DNA of 64,000 nt from JBCBDX01 sp038529265 (GTDB taxonomy: Bacteria; Pseudomonadota; Alphaproteobacteria; Rhizobiales; Rhizobiaceae). Below, piece by piece: positions 8,755 to 17,700 of this stretch. Numbering within the stretch: the first letter of the stretch is position 1; the number at the start of each line of letters is the position of its first letter. The notes below the pieces were generated by a model. That model saw nothing but the letters and a program-made list of their open reading frames with translations. It did not search any database and had not been told where the DNA came from. Location of the stretch: positions 62,001 to 126,000 of the forward strand of contig JBCBDX010000008.1 of assembly GCA_038529265.1 (NCBI GenBank), in the 5' to 3' direction. Both the position numbers and the translations under genes were made by a program.

Positions 8755-9930
8755 ATGGAACCGATCGTAATCGCAAGTGCGGCCAGAACAGCCGTTGGCT
8801 CGTTCAACGGGGCCTTTAATGGTGTGGCAGCCCATGAGCTTGGTGCAACCGCAATCAAAGGTGCGCTTGAGCGTGCAGGTGTTTCACCAGATGACGTGGA
8901 CGAAGTGATCATGGGGCAGATTTTGGCGGCCGGTGAGGGCCAGAACCCCGCGCGTCAAGCAGCGATGGCAGCAGGTATTCCTCAAGAGGCCACAGCTTGG
9001 GGTTTGAACCAGCTGTGTGGCTCCGGATTGCGGGCCGTTGCGCTCGGCATGCAACAGATCGCAACAGGTGATGCGGATATTATCGTTGCTGGCGGTCAGG
9101 AAAGCATGACCATGGCACCACACACAATGCATCTGCGTTCGGGCACGAAAATGGGTGACGCCAAAATGGTTGATACCATGATGTATGACGCGCTTACTGA
9201 CGCGTTTCATAAGTACCTTATGGGCACAACAGCAGAAAATGTTGCCAAGCAGTGGCAACTGACACGCCTTGAGCAAGACGAGTTCGCGGTCAACTCACAG
9301 AACAAGGCTGAGGCAGCTCAAAAGGCCGGCAAGTTCAAGGATGAAATCGTTTCGCACACTATCAAGACCCGTAAAGGTGAAACGATCGTTGAAGAAGATG
9401 AATACATCAAGCATGGCGTAACGGTTGAAGGCATCGCCAAGCTTCGACCCGCCTTTGACAAGGAGGGCACCGTAACGGCTGCCAATGCATCTGGCATCAA
9501 TGATGGCGGCGCAGCAGTTGTGTTGATGACTCAAGCTGAAGCAGAAAAGCGCGGCATCACACCGATGGCACGCATCGTTTCCTGGGCGACTGCTGGCGTT
9601 GATCCAGCAATCATGGGCACTGGTCCCATTCCAGCTTCACGCAAAGCGCTCGAAAAGGCAGGTTGGTCCGTCAAAGACCTTGACCTAGTTGAAGCCAATG
9701 AAGCCTTCGCGGCTCAAGCCTGTGCCGTAAACAAGGATATGGGCTGGGACCCTGAGATCGTAAACGTCAATGGCGGTGCAATTGCCATCGGCCACCCTGT
9801 TGGTGCTTCCGGTGCGCGGATTTTCAATACGCTTCTGCATGAGATGCAGCGCCGCGACGCCAAAAAAGGTCTGGCAACGCTGTGCATCGGTGGTGGTATG
9901 GGCGTTGCCATGTGCGTTGAGCGCGGCTGA
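8755..9930 (+). CDS. phaA: Acetyl-CoA acetyltransferase (biosynthetic beta-ketothiolase)
   Basis: 391 residues, the usual thiolase length; condenses two acetyl-CoA to acetoacetyl-CoA, first step of PHB synthesis. The acylated cysteine is in 'GLNQLCGSGLRAV' near residue 89. The C-terminal motifs 'NVNGGAIAIGHPVGASGAR' (catalytic His) and 'LCIGGGMGVAM' (catalytic Cys) are intact. The ATG at 8755 has GAGGGAG 7-8 nt upstream; an in-frame GTG at 8746 overlaps that element and is rejected. phaB follows 81 bp later, and phaR is divergent upstream. Confidence 0.96.
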   Translation: MEPIVIASAARTAVGSFNGAFNGVAAHELGATAIKGALERAGVSPDDVDEVIMGQILAAGEGQNPARQAAMAAGIPQEATAWGLNQLCGSGLRAVALGMQQIATGDADIIVAGGQESMTMAPHTMHLRSGTKMGDAKMVDTMMYDALTDAFHKYLMGTTAENVAKQWQLTRLEQDEFAVNSQNKAEAAQKAGKFKDEIVSHTIKTRKGETIVEEDEYIKHGVTVEGIAKLRPAFDKEGTVTAANASGINDGGAAVVLMTQAEAEKRGITPMARIVSWATAGVDPAIMGTGPIPASRKALEKAGWSVKDLDLVEANEAFAAQACAVNKDMGWDPEIVNVNGGAIAIGHPVGASGARIFNTLLHEMQRRDAKKGLATLCIGGGMGVAMCVERG

Positions 9931-10011
9931 GCTTGACTTAACGTATGGGCGCGTCGCCGAAGGCACGCCTATCGATCCCAAAAACAAAGATAAAGTCTGA
10001 GAGGAAACACC

Positions 10012-10737
10012 ATGGCAAGAGTAGCACTGGTTACGGGCGGTTCACGCGGTATTGGCGAGGCAATTTCAAAAGCACTGCAAGCAGACGGCATGACCGTTGC
10101 GGCGACCTATGCCGGTAACGATGAAAAGGCTGCGGCTTTTACCGAAGCAACCGGCATCAAAACATATAAGTGGAACGTTGCAGACTATGACGCTTCCAAA
10201 GCGGGCATTGAGCAGGTTGAGGCCGACCTCGGCCCAATCGATGTTGTTGTCGCCAATGCTGGCATCACACGCGACGCGCCATTCCACAAGATGACTGCTG
10301 ATCAATGGAAAGATGTAATCGACACCAATCTGACCGGTGTATTCAACACCGTTCACCCGGTTTGGCCTGGCATGCGCGAGCGCAAGTTTGGCCGTGTAAT
10401 CGTGATATCGTCAATCAATGGTCAGAAAGGCCAATTCGGGCAGGTTAACTATGCGGCGACTAAAGCCGGTGACCTTGGCATCATTAAGTCGCTGGCTCAG
10501 GAAGGTGCTCGCGCGGGTATCACTGCCAACGCAGTTTGCCCTGGTTATATTGGCACCGAGATGGTTCGTGCGATCCCTGAAGAAGTGCTGAACAGCAAAA
10601 TCATTCCGCAAATTCCTGCTGGCCGTCTCGGCGAACCAGAAGAGATTGCGCGTTGTGTAGCGTTTCTAGCATCCGATGACTCCGGCTTTATCAACGGATC
10701 AACGATTTCTGCCAATGGTGCCCAGTTCTTCGTCTGA
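10012..10737 (+). CDS. phaB: Acetoacetyl-CoA reductase
   Basis: 241 residues; a short-chain dehydrogenase that reduces acetoacetyl-CoA to (R)-3-hydroxybutyryl-CoA with NADPH. The cofactor motif 'VTGGSRGIGEA' is at residues 7-17, 'VANAGITRD' near 84, and the catalytic Ser-Tyr-Lys lie in 'VISSINGQKGQFGQVNYAATKAG'-like order (residues about 135-157). The C-terminus 'GSTISANGAQFFV' is typical of PhaB. GAGAGGAAA precedes the ATG. It forms an operon with phaA and ends before a clear terminator. A PHA synthase gene is not in the window. Confidence 0.95.
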   Translation: MARVALVTGGSRGIGEAISKALQADGMTVAATYAGNDEKAAAFTEATGIKTYKWNVADYDASKAGIEQVEADLGPIDVVVANAGITRDAPFHKMTADQWKDVIDTNLTGVFNTVHPVWPGMRERKFGRVIVISSINGQKGQFGQVNYAATKAGDLGIIKSLAQEGARAGITANAVCPGYIGTEMVRAIPEEVLNSKIIPQIPAGRLGEPEEIARCVAFLASDDSGFINGSTISANGAQFFV

Positions 10738-10763
10738 TCGGATTATTCATCTGACGGCAATTT

Positions 10764-10788
10764 GGCGGCTCTTGGGCCGCCTTTTTTT
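10764..10788 (+). terminator. Rho-independent terminator of phaAB
   Basis: A GGCGGC/GCCGCC stem with a six-base loop is followed directly by seven T residues, 26 bp after the phaB stop. Confidence 0.85.
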
Positions 10789-10876
10789 GTTTTTGCTTCT
10801 GACTATGGATGAACGATACCATTTCACATGGGCTTCATGTTGATGTTCTATTCCAACTGATCGAATGGGGGCAATC

Positions 10877-11941
10877 ATGGCAAATCTGAAAGTCGCGACA
10901 TGGAACCTTTATCAATTCGCAGAGCCTGGTACTTACTGGTACGAACGCGATGAGCGTAACGACTACGAGACTGATCAATGGGAGGCCAAGAAGGCTTGGA
11001 TCAGGAACATGTTGGCCGAACTAGATGCTGATGTCGTCGGCTTTCAGGAGATTTTCAGTGTCGATGCTTTCAGAACTTTTATGGCCGAAGAAGGCTATCC
11101 GCATATCGCGACAGTCGCTGAGCCGGCGCGTGATGACGATGATACGGATGTATTCATCGGACCGATTACTGGGATCGCCTCACGTCATCCATTCGCCTCG
11201 GAACCCGCAGCGTTAGAGTTTCCGTCAGAGCTGAGCGATCGAACCATTCTGGAAGATAGCGCTACATTTCGTCGGGCGATCACCCGCTGTGAGATTGACA
11301 CGCCGCAGCTTGGCCCGGTCGTTGTCTATGCCTGCCATTTCAAATCACAGGGCGCTTTTATCGACAGCGATGTGATCGCTGAGGAACCCGACTGGAAAAG
11401 CCGCTTTCGCGAGCATTTCAAAACCAGCGCGATAAAGGATTCTGACCAGCTTTTCCGGCGAACTGCCGATGCGGCTGGAACCTATCTTGCTGTGCTAGCG
11501 GAATTGGAGGCTGACAATGGCAAGCCGATCATCGTTGTCGGCGATATGAACGATAAACCGTCTTCGCCGACATTGCGCATTCTTACCCAAAATCAGGAGC
11601 TTACCAATATCGCAGGCCGTCGCCGCAGCGCCATTGAGGAAGCTTCTGACCGCGCATGGTACTATCATTGGCGTTTGTTTGATGCGCATGGATTGGCCAA
11701 TGGGCAGCAATCCGGGCCGCGTCCCGTCACGCATCCAGGTGGCTGGAATTACCCGCCTGAGACTCTGGACTACATTCTTGTTTCCAACGCGCTTAATCGG
11801 GACAACCCCCAGCGCATCGCATCAGTGACGCGTCTCGACGTCTATTCAGATCATCTGGAAGATTTGGACAGACTGCTCACCTCCGATCATGCGCCGGTGA
11901 TGGTGACGATTACGCCAAAGGCTGAAGAAGCGAGTAGCTAG
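10877..11941 (+). CDS. Endonuclease/exonuclease/phosphatase (EEP) family hydrolase
   Basis: 354 residues with the EEP metal-dependent hydrolase motifs in order: 'VATWNLYQF' (Asn), 'VVGFQEIF' (metal-binding Glu), 'VVYACHFKS' (His), 'IVVGDMNDKPSS' (Asp, Asn) and C-terminal 'TSDHAPVMV' (Asp-His). No signal peptide is seen, so it is probably cytoplasmic. The substrate (nucleic acid, phosphoester or lipid) cannot be decided. I prefer ATG 10877, which has GGGGG about 6 nt upstream, over ATG 10865. The stop is 15 bp from the stop of the convergent ABC-F gene. Confidence 0.82.
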   Translation: MANLKVATWNLYQFAEPGTYWYERDERNDYETDQWEAKKAWIRNMLAELDADVVGFQEIFSVDAFRTFMAEEGYPHIATVAEPARDDDDTDVFIGPITGIASRHPFASEPAALEFPSELSDRTILEDSATFRRAITRCEIDTPQLGPVVVYACHFKSQGAFIDSDVIAEEPDWKSRFREHFKTSAIKDSDQLFRRTADAAGTYLAVLAELEADNGKPIIVVGDMNDKPSSPTLRILTQNQELTNIAGRRRSAIEEASDRAWYYHWRLFDAHGLANGQQSGPRPVTHPGGWNYPPETLDYILVSNALNRDNPQRIASVTRLDVYSDHLEDLDRLLTSDHAPVMVTITPKAEEASS

Positions 11942-11956
11942 TCGATGCGTTGAGGG

Positions 11957-13771
11957 TCAACCTTCGACCTCTTCACGCGCCATTTCTGCTTCCAACCACT
12001 CTTCTTCCTTTGCAGCGACGAGGTCCTGTTTTTCTGAAAGGGTACGCGAAAGCTTGTCGAAACCACTCGGGTCCTTTGCAAATAGATCAGGATCGGCCAG
12101 TTTTTCCGAAAGGGCGGTGAGTTCAGCGTTCAGCTTATCGATTTCGCTCGGGAGGGTCTCCAACGCATATTTCACCTTGTAGGACAGCTTTCCTGTTGGC
12201 TTGGGTTTATCTGCCTGTTGCTGCGGTTTTTTGGACTTCTTGCGTTCTGTTTCGCCGGGCGCGCCACCTTCGGATTTGCGTTGTGCGGCCATGTCTGAAT
12301 AGCCCCCGGCATACTGGATCCAATGACCAGCGCGATTGGGGTCGGGGGCGATCGTTGAACTTACGGTTCGGTCCAGAAAGTCCCGGTCGTGGCTGACCAG
12401 CAGTACGGTACCATCGAACTCTGCGATAAGCTCCTGCAAAACATCAAGTGTTTCCAGATCAAGGTCGTTGGTTGGTTCGTCGAGGATTAGAAAGTTGGCT
12501 GGTCGCGCCATCAATTTGGCCAACATCAGTCTTGCGCGCTCGCCGCCGGATAGTTCGCGCATCGGTGTTCGGGCTTGTTCTGGTTTGAACAAGAAGTCCT
12601 TCATGTAGCCAGTCACATGCCGCTGCTCGCCATTGACTAACAGCGATTGGCCGCGCCCATCAGTCAGAAAGTTCTCCAGGCTCTCGTTGGGATCAAAATC
12701 ATCCCTGCGCTGATCCAGTTGCGCTATCTCCAAATTGACACCGCGTTTGAGGTTGCCTGATTGTGGTGCCAATTCGCCGGTTAGAAGCTTGATCAGTGTC
12801 GTTTTGCCAGCGCCGTTTGGCCCGACAATACCGACACGGTCGCCGCGATTGATCTTGATTGAGAAATTTGTGACCTGCGGCGTCTCAGCGTAAGCGAAGC
12901 TCAAATCCTCGGCTTCGATTATCTTCTTGCCGCTTTTGTCCGCCCTGGAAGCTTCCATCTTGACGGCATCGGGCGTGCTCTCATGTTCCTTATATTGCTG
13001 ACGCAAATCGTATAGTTGCCCCAACCTCCGCATATTGCGCTTGCGTCGCCCTGAAACGCCATGGGTCAGCCAATGTTCTTCGCGCACAATTTTTCGCGCA
13101 AGCTTGTGTTGCTCAAGTTCTTCTTCCTCCAAGACCTTGTCACGCCAATCTTCGAAATGCGCGAAACCCTTTGAGTTTTCGCGCAAGTCGCCGCGGTCGA
13201 GCCAGAACGTCTTTCGGGAGATGTTTTCAAGAAAACGGCGGTCATGAGAGATCGCGATGATGGCTGATCTGCTGCGCCCGATAAAGGACTCCAGCCACTC
13301 TATGGTTGGTAGGTCCAGATGGTTTGTTGGTTCATCGAGCAGTAGCAAATCCGGCTCGGTTGCAAGTGCCTTTGCCAAAGCAGCGCGCCTTGCTTCGCCG
13401 CCGGAAAGGGTTTGAGGATTTGCTTCCAGCTTGACCGAAAGACCATCTGCTAATTGTCGCGCACGGCTTACGTCGTCGGTTGCCGTCAGTTCCTCAAAAA
13501 TATAGGTTTCGGCAGTGGACGCCGAACCAAAATCTGGCGTTTGACTCAGATAGCTTACAGCTGCCTTGCGCGCTCGAATTACTTCTCCCGACGTCGCCTC
13601 TACCAAACCTGCCATGATCTTCATCAGTGTTGACTTGCCCGACCCGTTTCGGCCAACGAGCGCAATGCGTTCGCCAGCGTGCACGGCGCATGTGAGCGCT
13701 GCCAGAAGTGGTTTTCCACCAAGGGTGAGGCAAACCTGGTCGAGTTGTAGAATGGGCGGTTGCGAAGCCAT
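11957..13771 (-). CDS. ABC-F family ATP-binding protein (Uup-like)
   Basis: 604 residues with two ABC cassettes and no membrane segments. The first cassette has Walker A 'GRNGSGKST' near residue 40 and signature 'LSGGEARR'; the second has 'GPNGAGKTT' near residue 318 and 'LSGGERAR'. A charged linker separates them. A C-terminal lysine-rich, coiled-coil-like tail (about residues 500-604) matches Uup/Etta-type proteins that act on ribosomes or nucleic acid structures rather than transport. Uup-like is the best fit because of this C-terminal domain; the exact role is inferred. Confidence 0.9.
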   Translation of the reverse strand: MASQPPILQLDQVCLTLGGKPLLAALTCAVHAGERIALVGRNGSGKSTLMKIMAGLVEATSGEVIRARKAAVSYLSQTPDFGSASTAETYIFEELTATDDVSRARQLADGLSVKLEANPQTLSGGEARRAALAKALATEPDLLLLDEPTNHLDLPTIEWLESFIGRSRSAIIAISHDRRFLENISRKTFWLDRGDLRENSKGFAHFEDWRDKVLEEEELEQHKLARKIVREEHWLTHGVSGRRKRNMRRLGQLYDLRQQYKEHESTPDAVKMEASRADKSGKKIIEAEDLSFAYAETPQVTNFSIKINRGDRVGIVGPNGAGKTTLIKLLTGELAPQSGNLKRGVNLEIAQLDQRRDDFDPNESLENFLTDGRGQSLLVNGEQRHVTGYMKDFLFKPEQARTPMRELSGGERARLMLAKLMARPANFLILDEPTNDLDLETLDVLQELIAEFDGTVLLVSHDRDFLDRTVSSTIAPDPNRAGHWIQYAGGYSDMAAQRKSEGGAPGETERKKSKKPQQQADKPKPTGKLSYKVKYALETLPSEIDKLNAELTALSEKLADPDLFAKDPSGFDKLSRTLSEKQDLVAAKEEEWLEAEMAREEVEG

Positions 13772-13819
13772 GGCCTGCTCTTAAGGGAAAAGTGTTCAGG
13801 TCAAAAGAGCGCCAAAGAA

Positions 13820-13847
13820 AAAGCCCGCAACTTGCATTGCGGGCTTT
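13820..13847 (-). terminator. Rho-independent terminator after the glycine-zipper lipoprotein
   Basis: A perfect 11-bp stem AAAGCCCGCAA/TTGCGGGCTTT with a six-base loop is followed on the minus strand by TTCTTT. It lies 18 bp past the lipoprotein stop and just before the ABC-F start region. Confidence 0.8.
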
Positions 13848-13865
13848 TGATTAGAATGCGTCAGC

Positions 13866-14117
13866 TTATCTTGGACAGGCTGCGATATAAGTCGAACCAT
13901 CTGGATTGCGATAACGGCAATTGCCGTTCGCCAAAGTTCCGATCACAAGACCAGCACCAGCGCCGATTGCTGCACCTGCAACAACATTGCCGCCTGTTGC
14001 GGCTGCAACGCCGGCGCCTGCAAGTGCGCCACCAGCCGTTGTTTGTTCAGCTGTTGTGCATCCCGAAACAGCGAGTGCAGCAACAGCGACGGCTGCGAGA
14101 GTAGCTTTCAATTTCAT
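13866..14117 (-). CDS. Small glycine-zipper lipoprotein
   Basis: 83 residues. A lipoprotein signal peptide ends in the lipobox 'LAVSGC' near residue 20. The mature part is dominated by a glycine/alanine-rich zipper ('GGALAGAGVAAATGG', 'GAAIGAGAGLVIG') and closes with a short cysteine-containing tail. Such proteins insert in or span the outer membrane of alphaproteobacteria; their role is unknown. The ATG at 14117 has GGAG 8 nt upstream; the longer reading frame upstream lacks this. It has its own terminator. Confidence 0.8.
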   Translation of the reverse strand: MKLKATLAAVAVAALAVSGCTTAEQTTAGGALAGAGVAAATGGNVVAGAAIGAGAGLVIGTLANGNCRYRNPDGSTYIAACPR

Positions 14118-14187
14118 ATTACAGTCTCCATTATGGTCCCCACCATGCGAAGCTATTCTAACAAAGTGCGCAGAAATTGACACACCC

Positions 14188-14838
14188 TTAACGTTCCAAT
14201 TGCGTGAAAAGAATCGCTTCGCCTTTCACGAGCTGAATCTTGGTGTTGCGATTACCCACATTGGACAGCGTAAGCGTTGACCCCAAAGGCACATTAACGG
14301 CATTCAATGGCCATTTGGCTTCATTGATTGTCAGGCCCTCTAACGCTGAAAAGCCAACGATCGAAAATGTTGTGTCGTCTTGCTCAAAGGGCTTTAAACT
14401 CGTTCCTCCTAAAAGAGGGCTTGCCATCTGACGTCCGTCCGTTGCCACGACGGCGATGCCTTCCTGTGCCAAAGATATCGCTTTTGTTACATGGAAGAGG
14501 ACGTGGTCTGACCTTTTGCCACCCAGCGCGCCAACCAAGACGATGTCAGTGGCGCCTCTTTCGATTGCCTCAAAGATTGCCAGTTCGCCGTCGGAAGCTG
14601 CTTTCTCGAATGGGAACTCTTTTCGTTCAATGTGTTTGAACCTGACAGCCAATGCGCTGTCGGATGAGTCAAAGTCACCTATCCATAAGTCAGGCTGCAA
14701 GCCCAAAGCTTGCGCGTGTCGAATGCCACCATCGGCGGCAATGACTTGTCGACAAGAAACAATTGTCTTCAACGCTTCAGATGGCTCAGCCTCACCATCG
14801 AGCAATATCGCAAAGCGGTTTTCTTTTTGCGCATTCAT
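14188..14838 (-). CDS. thiN: Thiamine diphosphokinase
   Basis: 216 residues, family length; transfers pyrophosphate from ATP to thiamine, giving thiamine diphosphate. Recognised from 'VIAADGGIRHAQALGLQPD', 'WIGDFDSSD' and 'EFPFEKAASDGELAIFEA', followed by 'LVGALGGKRSDH', the acidic and basic catalytic blocks of the family. The C-terminal half is the beta-rich thiamine-binding domain. It is divergent from the riboswitch-controlled thiBPQ transporter, so uptake and activation of thiamine lie side by side. Confidence 0.92.
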   Translation of the reverse strand: MNAQKENRFAILLDGEAEPSEALKTIVSCRQVIAADGGIRHAQALGLQPDLWIGDFDSSDSALAVRFKHIERKEFPFEKAASDGELAIFEAIERGATDIVLVGALGGKRSDHVLFHVTKAISLAQEGIAVVATDGRQMASPLLGGTSLKPFEQDDTTFSIVGFSALEGLTINEAKWPLNAVNVPLGSTLTLSNVGNRNTKIQLVKGEAILFTQLER

Positions 14839-14930
14839 GCCGCGTTCTTAGCGGGGTGGCCCTTCAACGCAAGTGCACGTGGACAACAGCTATTTACGCG
14901 TCCTGGCAAGGCTGCTAGCTAAGCGCCTGC

Positions 14931-15021
14931 AAGCTAACGGGGTGCTGCTTTAAGCGGCTGAGAGGCAACTGGCCAACCCGAAGAACCTGATCCGGTTAGT
15001 ACCGGTGTAGGGATTAGTTGT
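14931..15021 (+). ncRNA. TPP riboswitch (THI element)
   Basis: The conserved aptamer blocks appear in order: ACGGGGTGC, then GGCTGAGA, CCCGAAGAACCTGATC, and finally GGTTAGTACCGG with GTAGGGA. It lies about 60 bp upstream of thiB. No U-rich terminator follows, so it probably controls translation by hiding the thiB ribosome-binding site (inferred). Confidence 0.95.
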
Positions 15022-15082
15022 CATTGGCAAGCCAACCGCTATGCCGTGCGCTATTCCCGAAAGTGAAAAGAAGGAGGCGCAC

Positions 15083-16096
15083 ATGCGCATCAAACATATG
15101 AGAGCTTTCGGCATGATGCTTATCGCTGCTGTTTCTTTGGCAGCCACACAAGCCAAGGCTGAAAACGGCACCTTGACCGTCTACACCTATGATAGTTTCG
15201 TAGCTGATTGGGGCCCGGGGCCTCAAGTTGAGGCTGCATTCGAAGCGCAATGCGATTGCGATCTTGAGTTTGTATCGGCGGCCGATGGTGTCGCACTGCT
15301 CAACCGGTTGCGTTTGGAAGGCGGCAATGGCCGCGCGGATATCGTACTTGGCCTTGATACCAATTTGACTGAGGAGGCAACCGCTGCGGGCTTTTTTGTT
15401 GAACACGGCCAGACACTCTCTGAAACATCCGTGCCCGGCGGTTGGGACGATAAGTTCTTCCTGCCGTTCGACTATGGCTATTTCGCGGTGATTTATGACT
15501 CTGAGACTATCTCGGAACCACCAACCAGCATGGCCGAATTTCTCGCTGCAGATGCATCGAACAAGATAGTCATTCAGGACCCGAGAACTTCGACACCTGG
15601 CCTTGGTCTGATGTTGTGGCTAAGAGAGATTTACGGCGATGAGTGGGAAGAAGCGCTCGCAAAGCTCAATGAAAGAACCTTGACAGTTACGCCAGGCTGG
15701 TCGGAAGCCTATGGCCTGTTCACGAATGGCGAAGTGCCAATGGTTTTGTCTTACACAACCTCACCGGCTTACCATATTCTTGCTGAAGAAATCGACCGCT
15801 ACAAAGCTGCGACCTTTGAAGAAGGTCATTACATGCAGATTGAGGTCGCCGGGATTACGACCAAAGGTGCTGATAATCCACTATCAACGGTGTTTATGGA
15901 ATTCATGGTTTCCTCCGGGTTCCAATCCATCATCCCGGAAACCAACTGGATGTTGCCTGTTGCCGATACCGGCGCTGAGCTGGATCCAGCCTTTCTGAAC
16001 GCGATACCAGAAAAAGCGCTGCTTTTAGCACCTGAAACCGTGGCCGCGCAGCGCAAGCAATGGGTCGATGAATGGCTAGGAGTGATGAGCCGCTGA
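15083..16096 (+). CDS. thiB: Thiamine ABC transporter, periplasmic binding protein
   Basis: 337 residues with a signal peptide cleaved near 'AATQAKA-EN' (residue about 26). The mature N-terminus 'LTVYTYDSFVADWGPGPQV' and 'PFDYGYFAVIYD' are typical of ThiB/TbpA, which deliver thiamine, thiamine phosphate and TPP to the permease. ATG 15083 is preceded by AAGGAGG at 6-7 nt, so the longer reading frame from 15041 is not used. It is the first gene of thiBPQ behind the TPP riboswitch and overlaps thiP by 25 bp. Confidence 0.95.
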   Translation: MRIKHMRAFGMMLIAAVSLAATQAKAENGTLTVYTYDSFVADWGPGPQVEAAFEAQCDCDLEFVSAADGVALLNRLRLEGGNGRADIVLGLDTNLTEEATAAGFFVEHGQTLSETSVPGGWDDKFFLPFDYGYFAVIYDSETISEPPTSMAEFLAADASNKIVIQDPRTSTPGLGLMLWLREIYGDEWEEALAKLNERTLTVTPGWSEAYGLFTNGEVPMVLSYTTSPAYHILAEEIDRYKAATFEEGHYMQIEVAGITTKGADNPLSTVFMEFMVSSGFQSIIPETNWMLPVADTGAELDPAFLNAIPEKALLLAPETVAAQRKQWVDEWLGVMSR

Positions 16097-17700
16097 TCGC
16101 TCATTCATCATATAGCAAATGGCTGGCGCGGTTGGTTTTGATCGCGCTGGCCGTGCTTTGCTTAACACCTTTGGTGGCCTTGGGTGTTCTGGCCAACGCA
16201 TCGTTGCGATTTGATCAGGCTGCCTTGATCCTGACCGACCCTGTCGTGCTTCGGGCGCTGCGTTTCACGCTTATACAAGCTGCTCTTTCGACCGTCCTGT
16301 CGATTGGTCTTGCCATACCGGTATTGATGGCGCTCAGGCAAATACAATATGCTTGGGTACAGCAGACAGTTCGATTGCTCTTTTCCTTACCACTGGTGCT
16401 GCCGCAGATCGTTGCTGCCTTAGCGATTGTCGCCGTTTTTGGTCAAAATGGTTGGTTTGCCGCTTTAACAAACGAACTGCAGGTGGGCTGGCCGTCAATA
16501 TACGGGCTCGGCGGCATCCTGCTGGCGCACGTGTTTTTTAACATGCCACTTGCAGTGCGAATTTTTGATCAAACCCTGCAGTCGATGCCACCCGAATACG
16601 ATAAAATGGCAGCGCAGCTGGGGCTAAAAGGATTTCATCGTTTTCGGTTGGTCGAAGCTGTTGTCATTCGCAATAGTGTCGGCGGCGTTGCCAGTTTAAT
16701 TTTTCTTCTATGCGCGACCTCCTTTACCGTTGTGTTAATGCTGGGAGGTGGGCCGCGGTCAACCACCTTGGAAGTTGCGATCTACCAGTCATTGGCATTC
16801 GACTTCGACCTTGGACGTGCACTCTTCCTGATACTGCTGCAAATAGCGGTTACCGGCATGATTGTTTTGACGCTATCACTTGGCCCTCAGAGCGAACTTG
16901 GCGGATCCAACTTTTCGATTTCTGATCAAGCCACGAGCCGCTTTGTGGTGGTTGATAGACCAAGACTGCGTTTTGACAGTTTTGCGTTGTTGATCGTTGC
17001 CTTTCTGTTTGTGGGTTTACCGTTTGGGGCCATCATCATTGATGGGCTTTTAGCAAATCCATTGCAGGTTTGGGCAAAGCCGTCCGTTTTGGCAGCCACC
17101 GCGACAAGTGTTGTCATCGGAGTTGCATCCGCATTTTTAGCGACACTTTTCGCTCTTGTTCTGGCGGGGGCGGCGTCGACACGAACGCTGGCAGTAGTGC
17201 CTACTCTCGCGCTCGTTTTCCCTCCCATTGTCTTGTCAGCCGGTTGGCTCCTTACAATTCGTCAATTTGTCGACCCCTTTGCGTTCGCCCCAGCGCTGGT
17301 CATTGTTATCAACGCTGCCATGGCGCTACCTTTCGTCATTCGCATCATAGAGCAGGCGCTTAAAACGCACAGGGTCCGGCATGGTCCACTGGAAGCGCAA
17401 TTGGGCATAAACGGTTGGAGCCGATGGCGCCTGTCCGTCTTACCCGCTCTCAAACTACCGTTCTTGACCGGCTTCGCTTTTGCGTTTGCTCTTTCTTTGG
17501 GGGACTTTGGCGTGGTGGCATTATTCGGCTCTGATCGCCTGCAGACTTTGCCCTATTTGATATATTCAAACTTCGGCAGCTATCGCTCACAGGATGCAAT
17601 TGCACTCGCTCTGTTGCTGACTTCCCTGGTTTTCTCCGCAATAGGATTGGCCGAGCTGTTTGCACGTTACGACCGGTCGGAAAGGGCGGCTCCGCTATGA
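16072..17700 (+). CDS. thiP: Thiamine ABC transporter permease
   Basis: 542 residues: a duplicated permease with about twelve hydrophobic segments in two homologous halves, as in ThiP. Each half carries the cytoplasmic EAA-type loop that contacts the ATPase ('AAQLGLKGFHRFRLVEAVVI' near residue 190; 'EAQLGINGWSRWRLSVLPAL' near 445). The start overlaps the end of thiB and the stop overlaps the start of thiQ by ATGA, so translation is coupled. Works in the inner membrane with ThiB and ThiQ. Confidence 0.93.
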   Translation: MARSDEPLIAHSSYSKWLARLVLIALAVLCLTPLVALGVLANASLRFDQAALILTDPVVLRALRFTLIQAALSTVLSIGLAIPVLMALRQIQYAWVQQTVRLLFSLPLVLPQIVAALAIVAVFGQNGWFAALTNELQVGWPSIYGLGGILLAHVFFNMPLAVRIFDQTLQSMPPEYDKMAAQLGLKGFHRFRLVEAVVIRNSVGGVASLIFLLCATSFTVVLMLGGGPRSTTLEVAIYQSLAFDFDLGRALFLILLQIAVTGMIVLTLSLGPQSELGGSNFSISDQATSRFVVVDRPRLRFDSFALLIVAFLFVGLPFGAIIIDGLLANPLQVWAKPSVLAATATSVVIGVASAFLATLFALVLAGAASTRTLAVVPTLALVFPPIVLSAGWLLTIRQFVDPFAFAPALVIVINAAMALPFVIRIIEQALKTHRVRHGPLEAQLGINGWSRWRLSVLPALKLPFLTGFAFAFALSLGDFGVVALFGSDRLQTLPYLIYSNFGSYRSQDAIALALLLTSLVFSAIGLAELFARYDRSERAAPL